From the NCBI GenBank assembly GCA_003486725.1, contig DNGD01000254.1, positions 1 to 14,138 of the forward strand: 14,138 nt of DNA. The letters run 5' to 3'. Origin of the DNA: Rhodospirillaceae bacterium. Its GTDB lineage: Bacteria; Pseudomonadota; Alphaproteobacteria; UBA9219. Under the pieces are notes generated by a model that saw only the letters and a program-made list of their open reading frames with translations, was not told the origin of the DNA and did no database searches. Below are positions 7,329-14,138 of the stretch, piece by piece. How positions within the stretch are numbered: position 1 is the first letter of the stretch; each line of letters starts with the position of its first letter. The position numbers and the translations under genes were made by a program.

Positions 7329-8026
7329 TTTTTCCCGATCTCTTCTAATAAAGCTTGCGCCGCCGCTTTTTCGGCTTCGCGCTTGGATGAACCTTTGGCC
7401 GACATCGCCGCATAGCCGCGCACCGACACTTCAATCACAAAGGACGGCGCATGCGCGGGCCCTGAGCGATCCGTTACTTTGTAAACGGGCAGCGGCAGCC
7501 CCTTCCCTTGCGCAAATTCCTGCAAGGCGCATTTGGGATCAACCTGCAAGGTTGCCGCTTCAATCTGGTCTTGCCACAAACGCTTGATCAAACGCTGCGC
7601 TGGCTCCAACCCGCCGTCCAGATAGATGGCGCCGATCAGCGCCTCCATCGCGTCCGACAACGCCGCCGTATTTTTTTGCGCGAGGTTGGCATCTTCGCCA
7701 TGCGCATGACGAAGATAATGATCCAGTTTCAACTTCAACGCGACAACCCTGAGCGCATCGCGGTTGACCAGCGCCGCATGACGCTTGGCCAAAGCACCTT
7801 CGTCAATGTCGTCGTAAACTTCGAAAAGCCAATGGGCGATGACAAGCCCCAAAACACGATCACCTAAAAACTCCAACCGCTCATAGGGCGAAGCGGATTT
7901 TGTTCTTTTCTGCCCGCGCGCGCCCGTCATCGACGGATGGCGCAAAGCGTCAGCCATCAGCGCATCATTATCAAAGTGATAATCCAGCGCCGCCATCAAT
8001 TCGTTCATCGCTTCAACGCTCGGCAT
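7325..8026 (-). CDS. rnc: Ribonuclease III
   Basis: 233 residues. The RNase III signature ERLEFLGDRVL is at 49-59, with the metal ligands Glu49/Glu52/Asp56 and the second pair Asp125/Glu128 in LSDAMEALIGAI. A double-stranded RNA binding domain fills about residues 160-230 (ALQEFAQGKGLPLPVYKV, then KREAEKAAAQALLEEI). It cleaves double-stranded RNA in rRNA precursors and structured mRNAs. The ATG at 8026 has GAGG five bases upstream; another ATG at 8008 (MNELMAAL) has no good site. The gene is six bases downstream of lepB and overlaps era by four bases. Confidence 0.97.
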   Translation of the reverse strand: MPSVEAMNELMAALDYHFDNDALMADALRHPSMTGARGQKRTKSASPYERLEFLGDRVLGLVIAHWLFEVYDDIDEGALAKRHAALVNRDALRVVALKLKLDHYLRHAHGEDANLAQKNTAALSDAMEALIGAIYLDGGLEPAQRLIKRLWQDQIEAATLQVDPKCALQEFAQGKGLPLPVYKVTDRSGPAHAPSFVIEVSVRGYAAMSAKGSSKREAEKAAAQALLEEIGKK

Positions 8027-8032
8027 GGCTCC

Positions 8033-8782
8033 TCACTTTATTCTCATAAAAAGACGATCCCACCGCACGGAGGTCGGCCAATACCAGAACTGCCAAAAAC
8101 GCTTTTCTTCCTCCAGCGAGAAGAACAACACTTCAGCGCGCCCCACCAGATTTTCGGCAGGGATGAACTTGACCAGATTGGTGCGACTGTCTTGCGAATT
8201 GTCGCGATTATCCCCCATCGCGAAATAATGGTCGGGTGGCACGACGAACAGATCGGTATCGTCAAGCGGACGATTATCGCCTTCCTCACGGATAATGTGC
8301 TCGTGCCCGTCAGGGAACTTCTCGACGAAATCCTCCGCCGAAGCCGACGGCCTGACATACTCTTTTACAGTCGGCTCAGCCAGCTTGCGGCGATCCACGG
8401 CCACGCCGTTAATGTAAAGCAACCCGTTTTTGACCTGCACGGAATCGCCGGGCAATCCGACAAGCCGCTTGATATAATCGGTGCTGTTATCCTTCGGCAG
8501 CTTGAAAACGATCACTTCGCCGCGCGCGGGCTCGCTCCCGAACAACCGCCCCGAAAGCGGCAACAACCCGAACAGCGACGAACGGCTGCTATAGCCATAA
8601 GCGTATTTCGACACGAACAAATAATCACCAACCAACAGTCCGGGCACCATCGAGCTGGAAGGAATATTGAACGGCTCGAACACAAACGCGCGGATCGACA
8701 GCGCAATCATCGCCGCGATAAAAAACGTGCGCACGGTGTCATCCATTCTATCAGCCGATTTTTCTAATTTTGTCTGTGCCAT
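8033..8782 (-). CDS. lepB: Signal peptidase I
   Basis: 249 residues from ATG at 8782; a TTG four codons earlier (8794) is an alternative. One N-terminal membrane helix (about 16-38) is followed by FEPFNIPSSSMVPGL, with catalytic Ser44. The general base is Lys105 in YIKRLVGLPGD, and the conserved GDNRDNSQDSR box lies near 190-200. It removes signal peptides from exported proteins at the periplasmic face of the inner membrane. The single N-terminal helix and the length fit alphaproteobacterial enzymes. The start choice is uncertain because neither candidate has a strong ribosome site. The palindromic repeat at 8816-8922 lies just upstream, between acpS and lepB. Confidence 0.96.
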   Translation of the reverse strand: MAQTKLEKSADRMDDTVRTFFIAAMIALSIRAFVFEPFNIPSSSMVPGLLVGDYLFVSKYAYGYSSRSSLFGLLPLSGRLFGSEPARGEVIVFKLPKDNSTDYIKRLVGLPGDSVQVKNGLLYINGVAVDRRKLAEPTVKEYVRPSASAEDFVEKFPDGHEHIIREEGDNRPLDDTDLFVVPPDHYFAMGDNRDNSQDSRTNLVKFIPAENLVGRAEVLFFSLEEEKRFWQFWYWPTSVRWDRLFMRIK

Positions 8783-8815
8783 TTCCGCTTTCAACTTTCA
8801 TTATTACCTCTCTCC

Positions 8816-8922
8816 GTCATCCCCGCGAAAGCGGGGATCCAGCTGCGCTGCGTCTGCAGCGCATAAGACTCATACGCCTCGTAGACACTCGGCGCTGGAT
8901 TCCCGCTTTCGCGGGAATGACG
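8816..8922. repeat. Composite palindromic repeat, three hairpins, between acpS and lepB
   Basis: The ends are inverted copies: GTCATCCCCGC at one side and GCGGGAATGAC at the other. Each end is itself a hairpin: CCCCGC-GAAA-GCGGGG family (8821-8836) and TTCCCGC-TTTC-GCGGGAA (8900-8917). A third hairpin, TGCGCTGC-GTCT-GCAGCGCA (8844-8863), lies between them. The outer arms also pair over the GATCCAGC/GCTGGAT sections. The organisation is that of a small non-autonomous palindromic element of the GTCATCCCCGC type common in proteobacterial genomes. It may attenuate transcription between acpS and lepB. Confidence 0.85.
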
Positions 8923-8971
8923 ATTAGGGAGAACGTTATACCACTCTTCTCTAACCCCCAACCTCCACCCC

Positions 8972-9367
8972 CTAGTCCCTCACTTCAATCACCACAAACG
9001 CCTGCGCCATCGGGAAATCATCCGTCATACTCAAATGAATGAACGCCTTTTTCCCCGCCGGAGTCATTTCCGCCAGCCTTTCCGCCGCGCCGCCCGAAAG
9101 CTGCAAGGTCGGCTGGCCCGACGGCAAATTCACGACCCCCATATCCCGAAAGAAAACGCCGCGATTGATGCCGGTGCCGAGAGCCTTGGCGCAGGCTTCT
9201 TTCGCCGCAAATCTTTTCGCATAGGTCGCAGCGGGCGAGCCGCGCCGCGCCGCCCGTGTCCGTTCAATTTCCGTGAAAATGCGGTTGATAAAGCGATCCG
9301 CGTGCCGCTCCAGCGTCCGCTCAACCCGCCTGATATCCACCAAATCACTCCCGATACCGATAATCAT
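8972..9367 (-). CDS. acpS: Holo-[acyl-carrier-protein] synthase
   Basis: 131 residues from ATG at 9367; a TTG two codons earlier is the longer alternative. The family start [17 protein letters not shown] includes magnesium ligand Asp8, and the second motif [15 protein letters not shown] includes Glu57. The end [18 protein letters not shown] is also typical. It transfers 4'-phosphopantetheine from coenzyme A to the serine of acyl carrier protein, which is needed for fatty acid synthesis. acpS upstream of lepB-rnc-era is the usual alphaproteobacterial order, but pdxJ, its common upstream partner there, is absent. The following stretch is instead a long non-coding region. Confidence 0.95.
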   Translation of the reverse strand: MIIGIGSDLVDIRRVERTLERHADRFINRIFTEIERTRAARRGSPAATYAKRFAAKEACAKALGTGINRGVFFRDMGVVNLPSGQPTLQLSGGAAERLAEMTPAGKKAFIHLSMTDDFPMAQAFVVIEVRD

Positions 9368-9620
9368 GTCCAATCCGTCCCAATTCGCCTCAACCCGCCG
9401 CTAACCGCTCGCTTTTTTTCCAAGCCCTAAAGCACTGCCGTCATATCATACCCCCGCCACGCTTTAAAGGAATGGTTTAAAGAAATATTGCCCGCGCGCC
9501 TATTTCCCCTTTTATTCCAGACGATTACTTGACAAAAAGTCACAAAACCTCCCCCGTTTCCTCGTTTTTTCCCTCTTCGTCTTTCTTCACTCCCCTGTTG
9601 TCCCTCACTCATCCTTATCG

Positions 9621-9687
9621 TCATCCCAGAAAACTTTCTCTTCGACTCGCATTAGCGAGACGAAAGAAAGTTGATCTGGGACCCAGT
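9621..9687. repeat. Diverged member of the GTCATCCC palindromic repeat family
   Basis: The ends TCATCCCAGA and TCTGGGACCCAG resemble the termini of the repeats at 8816 and 12820, but the body differs. It is one long imperfect hairpin: 9625 to about 9650 pairs with about 9655 to 9680, with CTCGC-ATTA-GCGAG at the tip and a few mismatches and one bulge in the stem. It has no T-run on either side, so it is not a simple terminator. Confidence 0.65.
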
Positions 9688-9738
9688 TGGCTTATCCCCT
9701 ATGAAATGCGAGCCAACGTCGCAAACGGATAGGACAAC

Positions 9739-9766
9739 AAAAAAGGCCTTGCACGTCTGCAAAGCC
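9739..9766 (-). terminator. Intrinsic terminator, distal, minus strand
   Basis: On the minus strand GGCTTTGCA-GACG-TGCAAGGCC is followed by six T. The stem is nine pairs with one G-U pair. No protein gene lies between it and mutS on this strand, so it must serve the candidate RNA. Confidence 0.7.
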
Positions 9767-9849
9767 CTACCTCTTCCCTAACCCCTGAACTCTGAACTCT
9801 ACCCCTCCTACCCTATGTCGTGACTCCCCCTTACGACTCCATTGCCCAC

Positions 9850-9878
9850 AAAAAAAGGGCTCACCCTACGGTAAACCC
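9850..9878 (-). terminator. Intrinsic terminator, proximal, minus strand
   Basis: On the minus strand GGGTTTACC-GTAG-GGTGAGCCC is followed by seven to eight T. The stem is nine pairs including two G-U pairs. It lies about 30 bases after the predicted transcription start, so it would make a very short RNA or act as an attenuator for the longer one. Confidence 0.7.
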
Positions 9879-9915
9879 CTCGAACATCCCCTGCCCTGTA
9901 TTTTGGCGCTGTTAT

Positions 9916-9940
9916 ATTATACTGTGGAACGTATCACAGT
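9916..9940 (-). promoter_or_regulatory. Minus-strand TATAAT with overlapping palindromic operator
   Basis: A perfect -10 hexamer TATAAT (9921-9916) directly follows the palindrome ACTGTG-N8-CACAGT (9940-9921), which covers the spacer and reaches the -35 position. The inner part, TGTGA-N6-CCACA, differs by one base from the CRP-type core. No good -35 is at 16-18 bases; the TTGACT at 9955 is 29 bases away. This pattern would suit an activated or repressed promoter. The regulator is a guess. Confidence 0.4.
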
Positions 9941-10014
9941 TTTTCTCAAAAGTCAAGTAAAATCGTCGTTAACGGGGTATTTTTATTGTAGTTGTTAACA
10001 ATCTGGATTGCTGT

Positions 10015-10044
10015 TTGCATTCCGCGAAAAGCTAAAGATATACT
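10015..10044 (+). promoter_or_regulatory. Candidate mutS promoter
   Basis: TTGCAT (10015-10020), an 18-base spacer and TATACT (10039-10044) give a plausible sigma-70 type promoter, with a start near 10051 and a 28-base leader. A perfect TATAAT also occurs at 10064-10069 but has no -35, and it would start transcription about three bases before the mutS ATG. Confidence 0.35.
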
Positions 10045-10078
10045 CGCGGCCTTATTCTCTCCTTATAATTCGGAACCG

Positions 10079-12778
10079 ATGAAACAGGCCGCGCAAAGAA
10101 AACCAGACGATGAAACGCAGGGAATGCCTCCCGCTTCTGCGGAAGCAACCACGCCGTTGATGACACAATATCTGGCGATCAAGGCGCAGCATCCGGAATG
10201 CCTCCTTTTCTTTCGCCTTGGCGATTTTTATGAATTGTTTTTTGACGATGCCATCAAAGCCTCGCGTGCCCTCGACATCACACTGACTCGGCGCGGGCAG
10301 ATGAACGGCCAAGACGTGCCGATGTGCGGCGTGCCGTTCCACGCCTATGAAAACTATATGGCCAAGCTGATCCGCCAAGGCTTCCACGTCGCGCTATGCG
10401 AGCAGACCGAAGATCCGGCGACGGCCAAAAAACGCGGTGCGAAATCCATCGTGACGCGCGAGGTTGTCCGCATCGTCACGCCCGGCACAGTCACCGAAGA
10501 CACGTTATTAGATGCCAACACCGCAAACCATCTCGCCTGCATTGCGCAAACCGGTGAAGGGCTTGCCGTCGCGTGGGTTGACCTTGCGAAAAGCGAGCCG
10601 TTTTGTGAGCGCGCGACGCCCGAAACGCTGGGCGCAGTTTTAGCACGCCTGATGCCATCCGAGATTCTTCTGGCCGAAAAGACGGTACAGAATCCGGATT
10701 TATTTGACGTGCTTGCGCCATGGCGCGAGGTGCTGACGCCACAGGCGAACAGCCGTTTCGATTTTGATAACGCGCATCGCCGTTTGCTGGACGTTTATAA
10801 ACTACGGGATATTTCTGCACTGGGCGATTTCTCGCGCCCCGAGATCACCGCGCTCGGCACGATCATGGATTACGTATCCCTGACGCAAAAATGCGATCTC
10901 TCGCATTTCCTGCCGCCTGCTTCGCTCGCGGCGCAACCCTGCCTGATTATGGATGCCGCGACACGCCGCAATCTGGAGATCACGCGCACGCTCGTCGGAA
11001 CGCGGCAAGGCTCTTTGCTCGCCGTCATCGATCAGACGATGACGAGTGCCGGAGCGCGTCTTCTCGCCGCACGACTATCCGCGCCGCTGACGGATGTCAC
11101 CGCCATCAAACAGCGCCATGAAGCGGTCGCATCTTCTCTTATAAATACAAAACTGCGCGAGACAATCCGTAGTGAGCTGAAACAGACTCCTGATCTGGAG
11201 CGCGCCCTTTCCCGTCTGGCTTTGGGTCGTGGCGGCCCGCGCGATCTGGCTGGCGTGCGCGATGCGTTGTTTCATGCGGCAAAAATCCGCTCTGCGCTTT
11301 TGGAACAAGATTCCCAAACACAAACAGAAGAATGGAAAAACATCACGCGCGGACTGGGCGAACATTCCGCGCTTCATGATAAACTAACGCGCGCGCTGGC
11401 TGAGCAACTGCCGCTGCTCACGCGCGATGGCGGCTTTATCGCGCGTGGCTACGCGCCGCAGCTGGATGAATTGATGATGCTGCGCGATGACAGCCGCCGC
11501 CTGATCGCGGGCTTGCAGCAAAACTATTCCTCTCTGAGCGGCGCATCGGCGCTCAAGATCAAACACAATCAAGTCATCGGCTATTATATAGAAGTGTCAC
11601 CTCTCCACGCCGACAAATTGCTGGCGCTCAAGGAGACCTTCATCCACCGCCAAAGCCTTGCCGGCGCGGTGCGCTTTACGACTGTGGAATTGTCGGAGTT
11701 AGACCGCAAGATCGCGGAAGCCTCCGATAAGGCCTTGGCGGTCGAACTCCAATACTTCGCGGATCTGGCGGGCGAGATTATCTGCCGCCTGCCTGATCTG
11801 CGCAAAACCGCCGAGGCGTTGGCGCAATGCGATGTGACAACAGCGCTGGCGCATCTGGCCGCCACACAAAACTATGTCCGCCCCACCATCGACAATTCGT
11901 TGGCCTTTAACATCGAAAAAGGCCGCCATCCAGTTGTGGAAACGGCGCTCCAGCGCTCGCCCACCCCTGCGCCGTTTGTGGGCAATGATTGCGATCTGGG
12001 CACCGCGCAGCGTTTGTGGCTTTTGACCGGCCCCAACATGGCCGGTAAATCCACCTTCCTGCGGCAAAACGCCCTTATCTGTATTCTGGCGCAAATGGGC
12101 AGCTTTGTGCCCGCCACCAGCGCCCACATCGGCATCGTGGATCGGCTGTTCAGCCGCGTCGGTGCGGCGGATGATCTCGCGCGCGGCCAATCGACCTTTA
12201 TGGTTGAGATGGTGGAGACCGCCGCCATTCTTAACCAAGCCAAAGACCGCGCCCTTGTGATATTGGATGAGATCGGGCGCGGCACCGCCACCTATGACGG
12301 GCTTTCTATCGCTTGGGCAACGATCGAGCATTTGCACGAAGCGAACCGCTGCCGCACCTTGTTCGCCACGCATTATCATGAACTCACGCAGCTTGCGGGG
12401 AAGCTTGCGCACCTCACCTGCGCCACCATGAAAATCCGCGAGTGGGAAAAGGAAATCATCTTCCTGCATGAGGTGATCGCGGGCACCGCCGACCGTTCTT
12501 ATGGTCTTCATGTCGCTCAGATGGCCGGCCTTCCCGCCAGTGTTATCCACCGCGCCGAGACCGTTTTGCACCAGCTTGAGACCGACAAAGCGAACCTTAA
12601 GGCATGCGATTTGGCGGACAACCTGCCGTTATTTAGCGCCAGGACGCCAAAAACGATGCAAAAAGAGGCCGATTCGCGCCTTTATGACGCCGTTCAAGCC
12701 CTAAATCTGGACGAAATGACCCCGAAAGACGCCCTCAACGCGCTTTATGAGCTGAAGAAGCTGGGGACGAAGGGTTAG
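10079..12778 (+). CDS. mutS: DNA mismatch repair protein MutS
   Basis: 899 residues from ATG at 10079, close to other alphaproteobacterial MutS1 proteins. The mismatch-recognition Phe-x-Glu is F50-Y51-E52 in [15 protein letters not shown]. The connector, lever and clamp domains follow. The ATPase has Walker [10 protein letters not shown] (651-659), Walker B with DEIGRG (730-735) and a later [11 protein letters not shown]. The C-terminal helix-turn-helix region ends with [11 protein letters not shown]. It binds mismatches as a dimer, slides after ATP exchange and recruits MutL. The frame is open upstream to a TTG at 9992, but those 29 codons do not look like MutS and the candidate promoter falls inside them, so the ATG is preferred. 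It is monocistronic here and followed by a palindromic repeat. Confidence 0.97.
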   Translation: MKQAAQRKPDDETQGMPPASAEATTPLMTQYLAIKAQHPECLLFFRLGDFYELFFDDAIKASRALDITLTRRGQMNGQDVPMCGVPFHAYENYMAKLIRQGFHVALCEQTEDPATAKKRGAKSIVTREVVRIVTPGTVTEDTLLDANTANHLACIAQTGEGLAVAWVDLAKSEPFCERATPETLGAVLARLMPSEILLAEKTVQNPDLFDVLAPWREVLTPQANSRFDFDNAHRRLLDVYKLRDISALGDFSRPEITALGTIMDYVSLTQKCDLSHFLPPASLAAQPCLIMDAATRRNLEITRTLVGTRQGSLLAVIDQTMTSAGARLLAARLSAPLTDVTAIKQRHEAVASSLINTKLRETIRSELKQTPDLERALSRLALGRGGPRDLAGVRDALFHAAKIRSALLEQDSQTQTEEWKNITRGLGEHSALHDKLTRALAEQLPLLTRDGGFIARGYAPQLDELMMLRDDSRRLIAGLQQNYSSLSGASALKIKHNQVIGYYIEVSPLHADKLLALKETFIHRQSLAGAVRFTTVELSELDRKIAEASDKALAVELQYFADLAGEIICRLPDLRKTAEALAQCDVTTALAHLAATQNYVRPTIDNSLAFNIEKGRHPVVETALQRSPTPAPFVGNDCDLGTAQRLWLLTGPNMAGKSTFLRQNALICILAQMGSFVPATSAHIGIVDRLFSRVGAADDLARGQSTFMVEMVETAAILNQAKDRALVILDEIGRGTATYDGLSIAWATIEHLHEANRCRTLFATHYHELTQLAGKLAHLTCATMKIREWEKEIIFLHEVIAGTADRSYGLHVAQMAGLPASVIHRAETVLHQLETDKANLKACDLADNLPLFSARTPKTMQKEADSRLYDAVQALNLDEMTPKDALNALYELKKLGTKG

Positions 12779-12819
12779 AGGTTGAAGGTTTGCTCGTTTA
12801 GGCAAAATCAAAAAACTCC

Positions 12820-12892
12820 GTCACTCCCGCGCAAGCGGGAGTCCCGTTTTCTTTTTTACCAAAACTGGATCCCCGCTTCGCGGGGATGACGG
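12820..12892. repeat. Palindromic repeat with two hairpins downstream of mutS
   Basis: Two strong hairpins are present, ACTCCCGC-GCAA-GCGGGAGT (12823-12842) and ATCCCCGC-TTC-GCGGGGAT (12869-12887), separated by a T-rich linker. The outer ends CCGTCACTCCCGC and GCGGGGATGACGG are inverted copies, as in the repeat at 8816-8922. Placed 42 bases after the mutS stop, it probably also ends the mutS transcript; the T-rich linker after the first hairpin supports that. Confidence 0.8.
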
Positions 12893-13072
12893 GTGTGGTC
12901 ATTTTTGTTCCCTTAAGCCCTCATTTCCCGCTGCAATTCTCATCCCCTTGCAGACTAGTCACTACCTACCATTTTTTGTGGGTTTGGAAGAGGTTAACCC
13001 TTCCCTTTTGATCTTAATTCCTGTTAGAGTGGCCCCGCTTTACCTGTCCCTGCGAATCGCGCGGGAGGAAGC

Positions 13073-13102
13073 ATGAGTGTTTGTGCATGTATTTCAAGAT
13101 GA
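13073..13102 (+). CDS. Possible nine-residue leader peptide MSVCACISR
   Basis: ATG at 13073 is preceded by GGGAGGA at a near-ideal distance and followed by nine sense codons, two of them Cys, and TGA. It lies 90 bases upstream of the membrane protein gene. A T-run (six T, 13123-13128) follows shortly after, but I see no clean terminator stem. It could be a leader frame that controls the downstream gene, or chance. The ribosome site is the only positive evidence. Confidence 0.25.
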   Translation: MSVCACISR

Positions 13103-13191
13103 TGCGCCAACATTAATGCGCCTTTTTTCGCGCCTCGAAAGGGACCGGATTGGAAGCATTGAAACTGGTATTATCTCGCTTTGAGGCATAC

Positions 13192-14138
13192 ATGGTCGAC
13201 CCGACAAAATTCTCTGCCAATCCCCTTCGCACTTTGTCGCCAGCGCCCAGCGCGGCCACAGACAATCCGGAAAAAACGGAAACGTCCTCCGGCGATGCGC
13301 AACCCGCAGGAGCCACGCCGCAAACTGCCACCACGGCAAAACTCGCCGCGCGCGCCATCAAGCGCAAGAGCGCCAATTATTCCACCACGCCATTTTGGAT
13401 GGGCATGGGCTTGTCGATCGGCTGGGTCGCCGTCGTCGCCTTCGTCATGATGCAATCGGGCACCGCGCATACCTTCCTCGGCGTGCCGCTTTCCAACTGG
13501 GCTGTCGGTATTTCCGCCATTATCTCGCCGATGGCGATGATCTGGATGATCACCGCGTATCTGCAACGCGCCGCCGACGTGCAGTCGGTGACCGAGCCGT
13601 TGCGCCGCCAATTGGCGATGATTACGGGAGAATCCGGCGCCGCCGAAGTCCGCATCCGCCGCTTCAACCAAGCGATCAAGGAACAGCTGGAGCTTCTGCG
13701 CAGCACCAAGAATTTGAACGACGGTGACCTGATGGTCATCATGCAGCGCGTCAACGAACACAAGCAAGAACTGGAAAACTTTGAGCAACAAAGCCTGTAC
13801 CACGTCAACGAGATTCAGGACGTGATCCGTCGCAGCATGCAGCACATCGACCAGCTGATGGAAGACAAGTTCGCGATGCTACGAATCCTCGACAACAAGC
13901 TGGTTCAAAGTGGCGACGACATGTCGCGCCAGACCGAAGGTATGCGTGATCAAATCACCGTGCTGTTGCAGGATATCGAATCCAACGCCTTGCTGGTGGC
14001 CTCCACCGTCGAACGCGCGATGCAGGACAGCAAGAAATTGTCCGACACCGCCCGCTCACAGGAAACGAGCCTTCTCAGCGCCGCTGAAACAGCCTCGACC
14101 ACGCTCAGCGAACTGTCCGGCAAGATCGATACGAACAT
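13192..14138 (+). CDS. Two-helix membrane protein with long helical tail, 3' end cut
   Basis: 315 residues are visible and the frame is still open at the window end. The start ATG at 13192 has GAGG five bases upstream; an in-frame stop at 13114 leaves only two TTG codons as alternatives. Residues 1-65 are Pro/Ala/Thr-rich and end in basic RAIKRK. Two membrane helices follow, about 68-88 (FWMGMGLSIGWVAVVAFVMM) and 103-124 (WAVGISAIISPMAMIWMI). From residue 130 on the protein is polar, heptad-like and rich in Gln, Glu, Leu, Met and Arg (for example QRVNEHKQELENFEQQ), with no obvious enzyme motif. Codon use agrees with the neighbours. I do not recognise the family. The layout resembles methyl-accepting or filament-like membrane proteins, but no signalling motif is seen. 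An inner-membrane scaffold is a guess. Confidence 0.85.
   Translation, partial: MVDPTKFSANPLRTLSPAPSAATDNPEKTETSSGDAQPAGATPQTATTAKLAARAIKRKSANYSTTPFWMGMGLSIGWVAVVAFVMMQSGTAHTFLGVPLSNWAVGISAIISPMAMIWMITAYLQRAADVQSVTEPLRRQLAMITGESGAAEVRIRRFNQAIKEQLELLRSTKNLNDGDLMVIMQRVNEHKQELENFEQQSLYHVNEIQDVIRRSMQHIDQLMEDKFAMLRILDNKLVQSGDDMSRQTEGMRDQITVLLQDIESNALLVASTVERAMQDSKKLSDTARSQETSLLSAAETASTTLSELSGKIDTN

Larger units (their letters stand above)
9739..9909 (-). ncRNA. Candidate small RNA locus with two terminators
   Basis: Two intrinsic terminators on the minus strand have no protein gene upstream on that strand, because mutS runs the other way. A minus-strand TATAAT lies at 9921-9916, so transcription would begin near 9909. 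A transcript of about 60 bases would end at the first terminator, or about 170 bases at the second. Between the two terminators the sequence is purine-rich, with a short GTCGT...ACGAC stem (9817-9837). A tiny ATG frame (MFEGFTVG) ends inside the first terminator stem, but its ribosome site is too close to the start to trust. No match to 6S, SRP or tmRNA was recognised. Confidence 0.4.
9368..10078. other. Long divergent intergenic region between acpS and mutS
   Basis: 711 bases with no convincing protein gene. From left to right: a pyrimidine-rich stretch and two CTTTAAA copies near 9460-9482 (no assigned role); a diverged palindromic repeat (9621-9687); two intrinsic terminators facing the minus strand (9739-9766 and 9850-9878); a palindromic operator-like site (9921-9940) next to a minus-strand TATAAT; a perfect palindrome TTGTTAACAA (9992-10001); and the mutS promoter region. 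The acpS promoter must also lie here, but no good match was found. Confidence 0.7.
12779..13191. other. Intergenic region between mutS and membrane protein gene
   Basis: 413 bases without a standard gene. It contains the palindromic repeat at 12820-12892, a C/T-rich stretch to about 12960 in which I see nothing, a likely promoter area around 13000-13040 with no firm hexamers, and a very short frame with a strong ribosome site at 13073-13102. Confidence 0.6.

Noticed and set aside
7937..8767. 276-codon plus-strand open frame
   Set aside because: Antisense to lepB and the start of rnc; His/Arg/Gln-rich shadow.
9530..9535. Perfect TTGACA on the plus strand as a promoter
   Set aside because: No -10-like hexamer lies 16-19 bases downstream; the region there is C-rich.
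9427..9624. 65-codon minus-strand open frame upstream of acpS
   Set aside because: Arg/Gly-rich and low complexity, no ribosome site seen, no recognisable similarity; it reads from the edge of a palindromic repeat.
11699..12571. 290-codon minus-strand open frame
   Set aside because: Antisense to the conserved ATPase half of mutS; Gly/Arg/His-rich and motif-free.
8816..12892. CRISPR array from the repeated palindromes
   Set aside because: The repeats are kilobases apart, differ in length and body, and have no spacers of constant size; they fit dispersed palindromic elements.
13171..13845. 224-codon minus-strand open frame
   Set aside because: Opposite to the membrane protein, whose frame has a ribosome site, two helices and continues past the window end. 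The shadow is His/Asp/Arg-rich.

Overview
The window looks like chromosomal DNA of an alphaproteobacterium that I cannot place further. Three things point there: the core-gene order acpS-lepB-rnc-era, a MutS of about 900 residues, and a moderately high G+C content in most genes. All genes from about 1.1 to 9.4 kb lie on the minus strand. mutS and everything after it lie on the plus strand.

Region by region: (1) 1-1132 holds the 3' part of an unrecognised plus-strand gene. By eye it is richer in A+T than the rest, and its end runs 53 bases into the gene beyond, hypA. (2) 1080-6221, minus strand, is a group 3b (cytosolic, NAD(P)-linked) [NiFe]-hydrogenase operon in the order hydB-hydG-hydD-hydA, then a maturation protease and a short hypA. 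(3) 6222-6422 is its likely control region, with three ACTCGTT repeats and two inverted repeats. (4) 6423-9367, minus strand, is the housekeeping cluster acpS, lepB, rnc, era. A three-hairpin palindromic repeat separates acpS from lepB. (5) 9368-10078 is a long intergenic region. It holds a diverged member of the repeat family, a probable minus-strand small RNA locus with two intrinsic terminators, an operator-like palindrome and the mutS promoter region. (6) 10079-12778 is mutS, followed by a third palindromic repeat. (7) 13192-14138 is the start of a two-helix membrane protein with a long helical, coiled-coil-like tail, cut by the window end.

How the hydrogenase genes work together: HydA carries the NiFe site. 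HydD carries twelve cysteines, enough for three [4Fe-4S] clusters. HydG carries FAD/NAD(P)-binding motifs and a [2Fe-2S] site, and HydB carries two ferredoxin-type clusters. The protease would trim the HydA C-terminal tail after nickel insertion, and HypA would deliver nickel. hypB-F and the other accessory genes are not in this window.

The most unusual observation is the HypA of this operon. It has the complete N-terminal nickel-binding part and the characteristic last beta-strand, but the four-cysteine zinc domain normally between them is absent. The second most interesting locus is the candidate small RNA region upstream of mutS.
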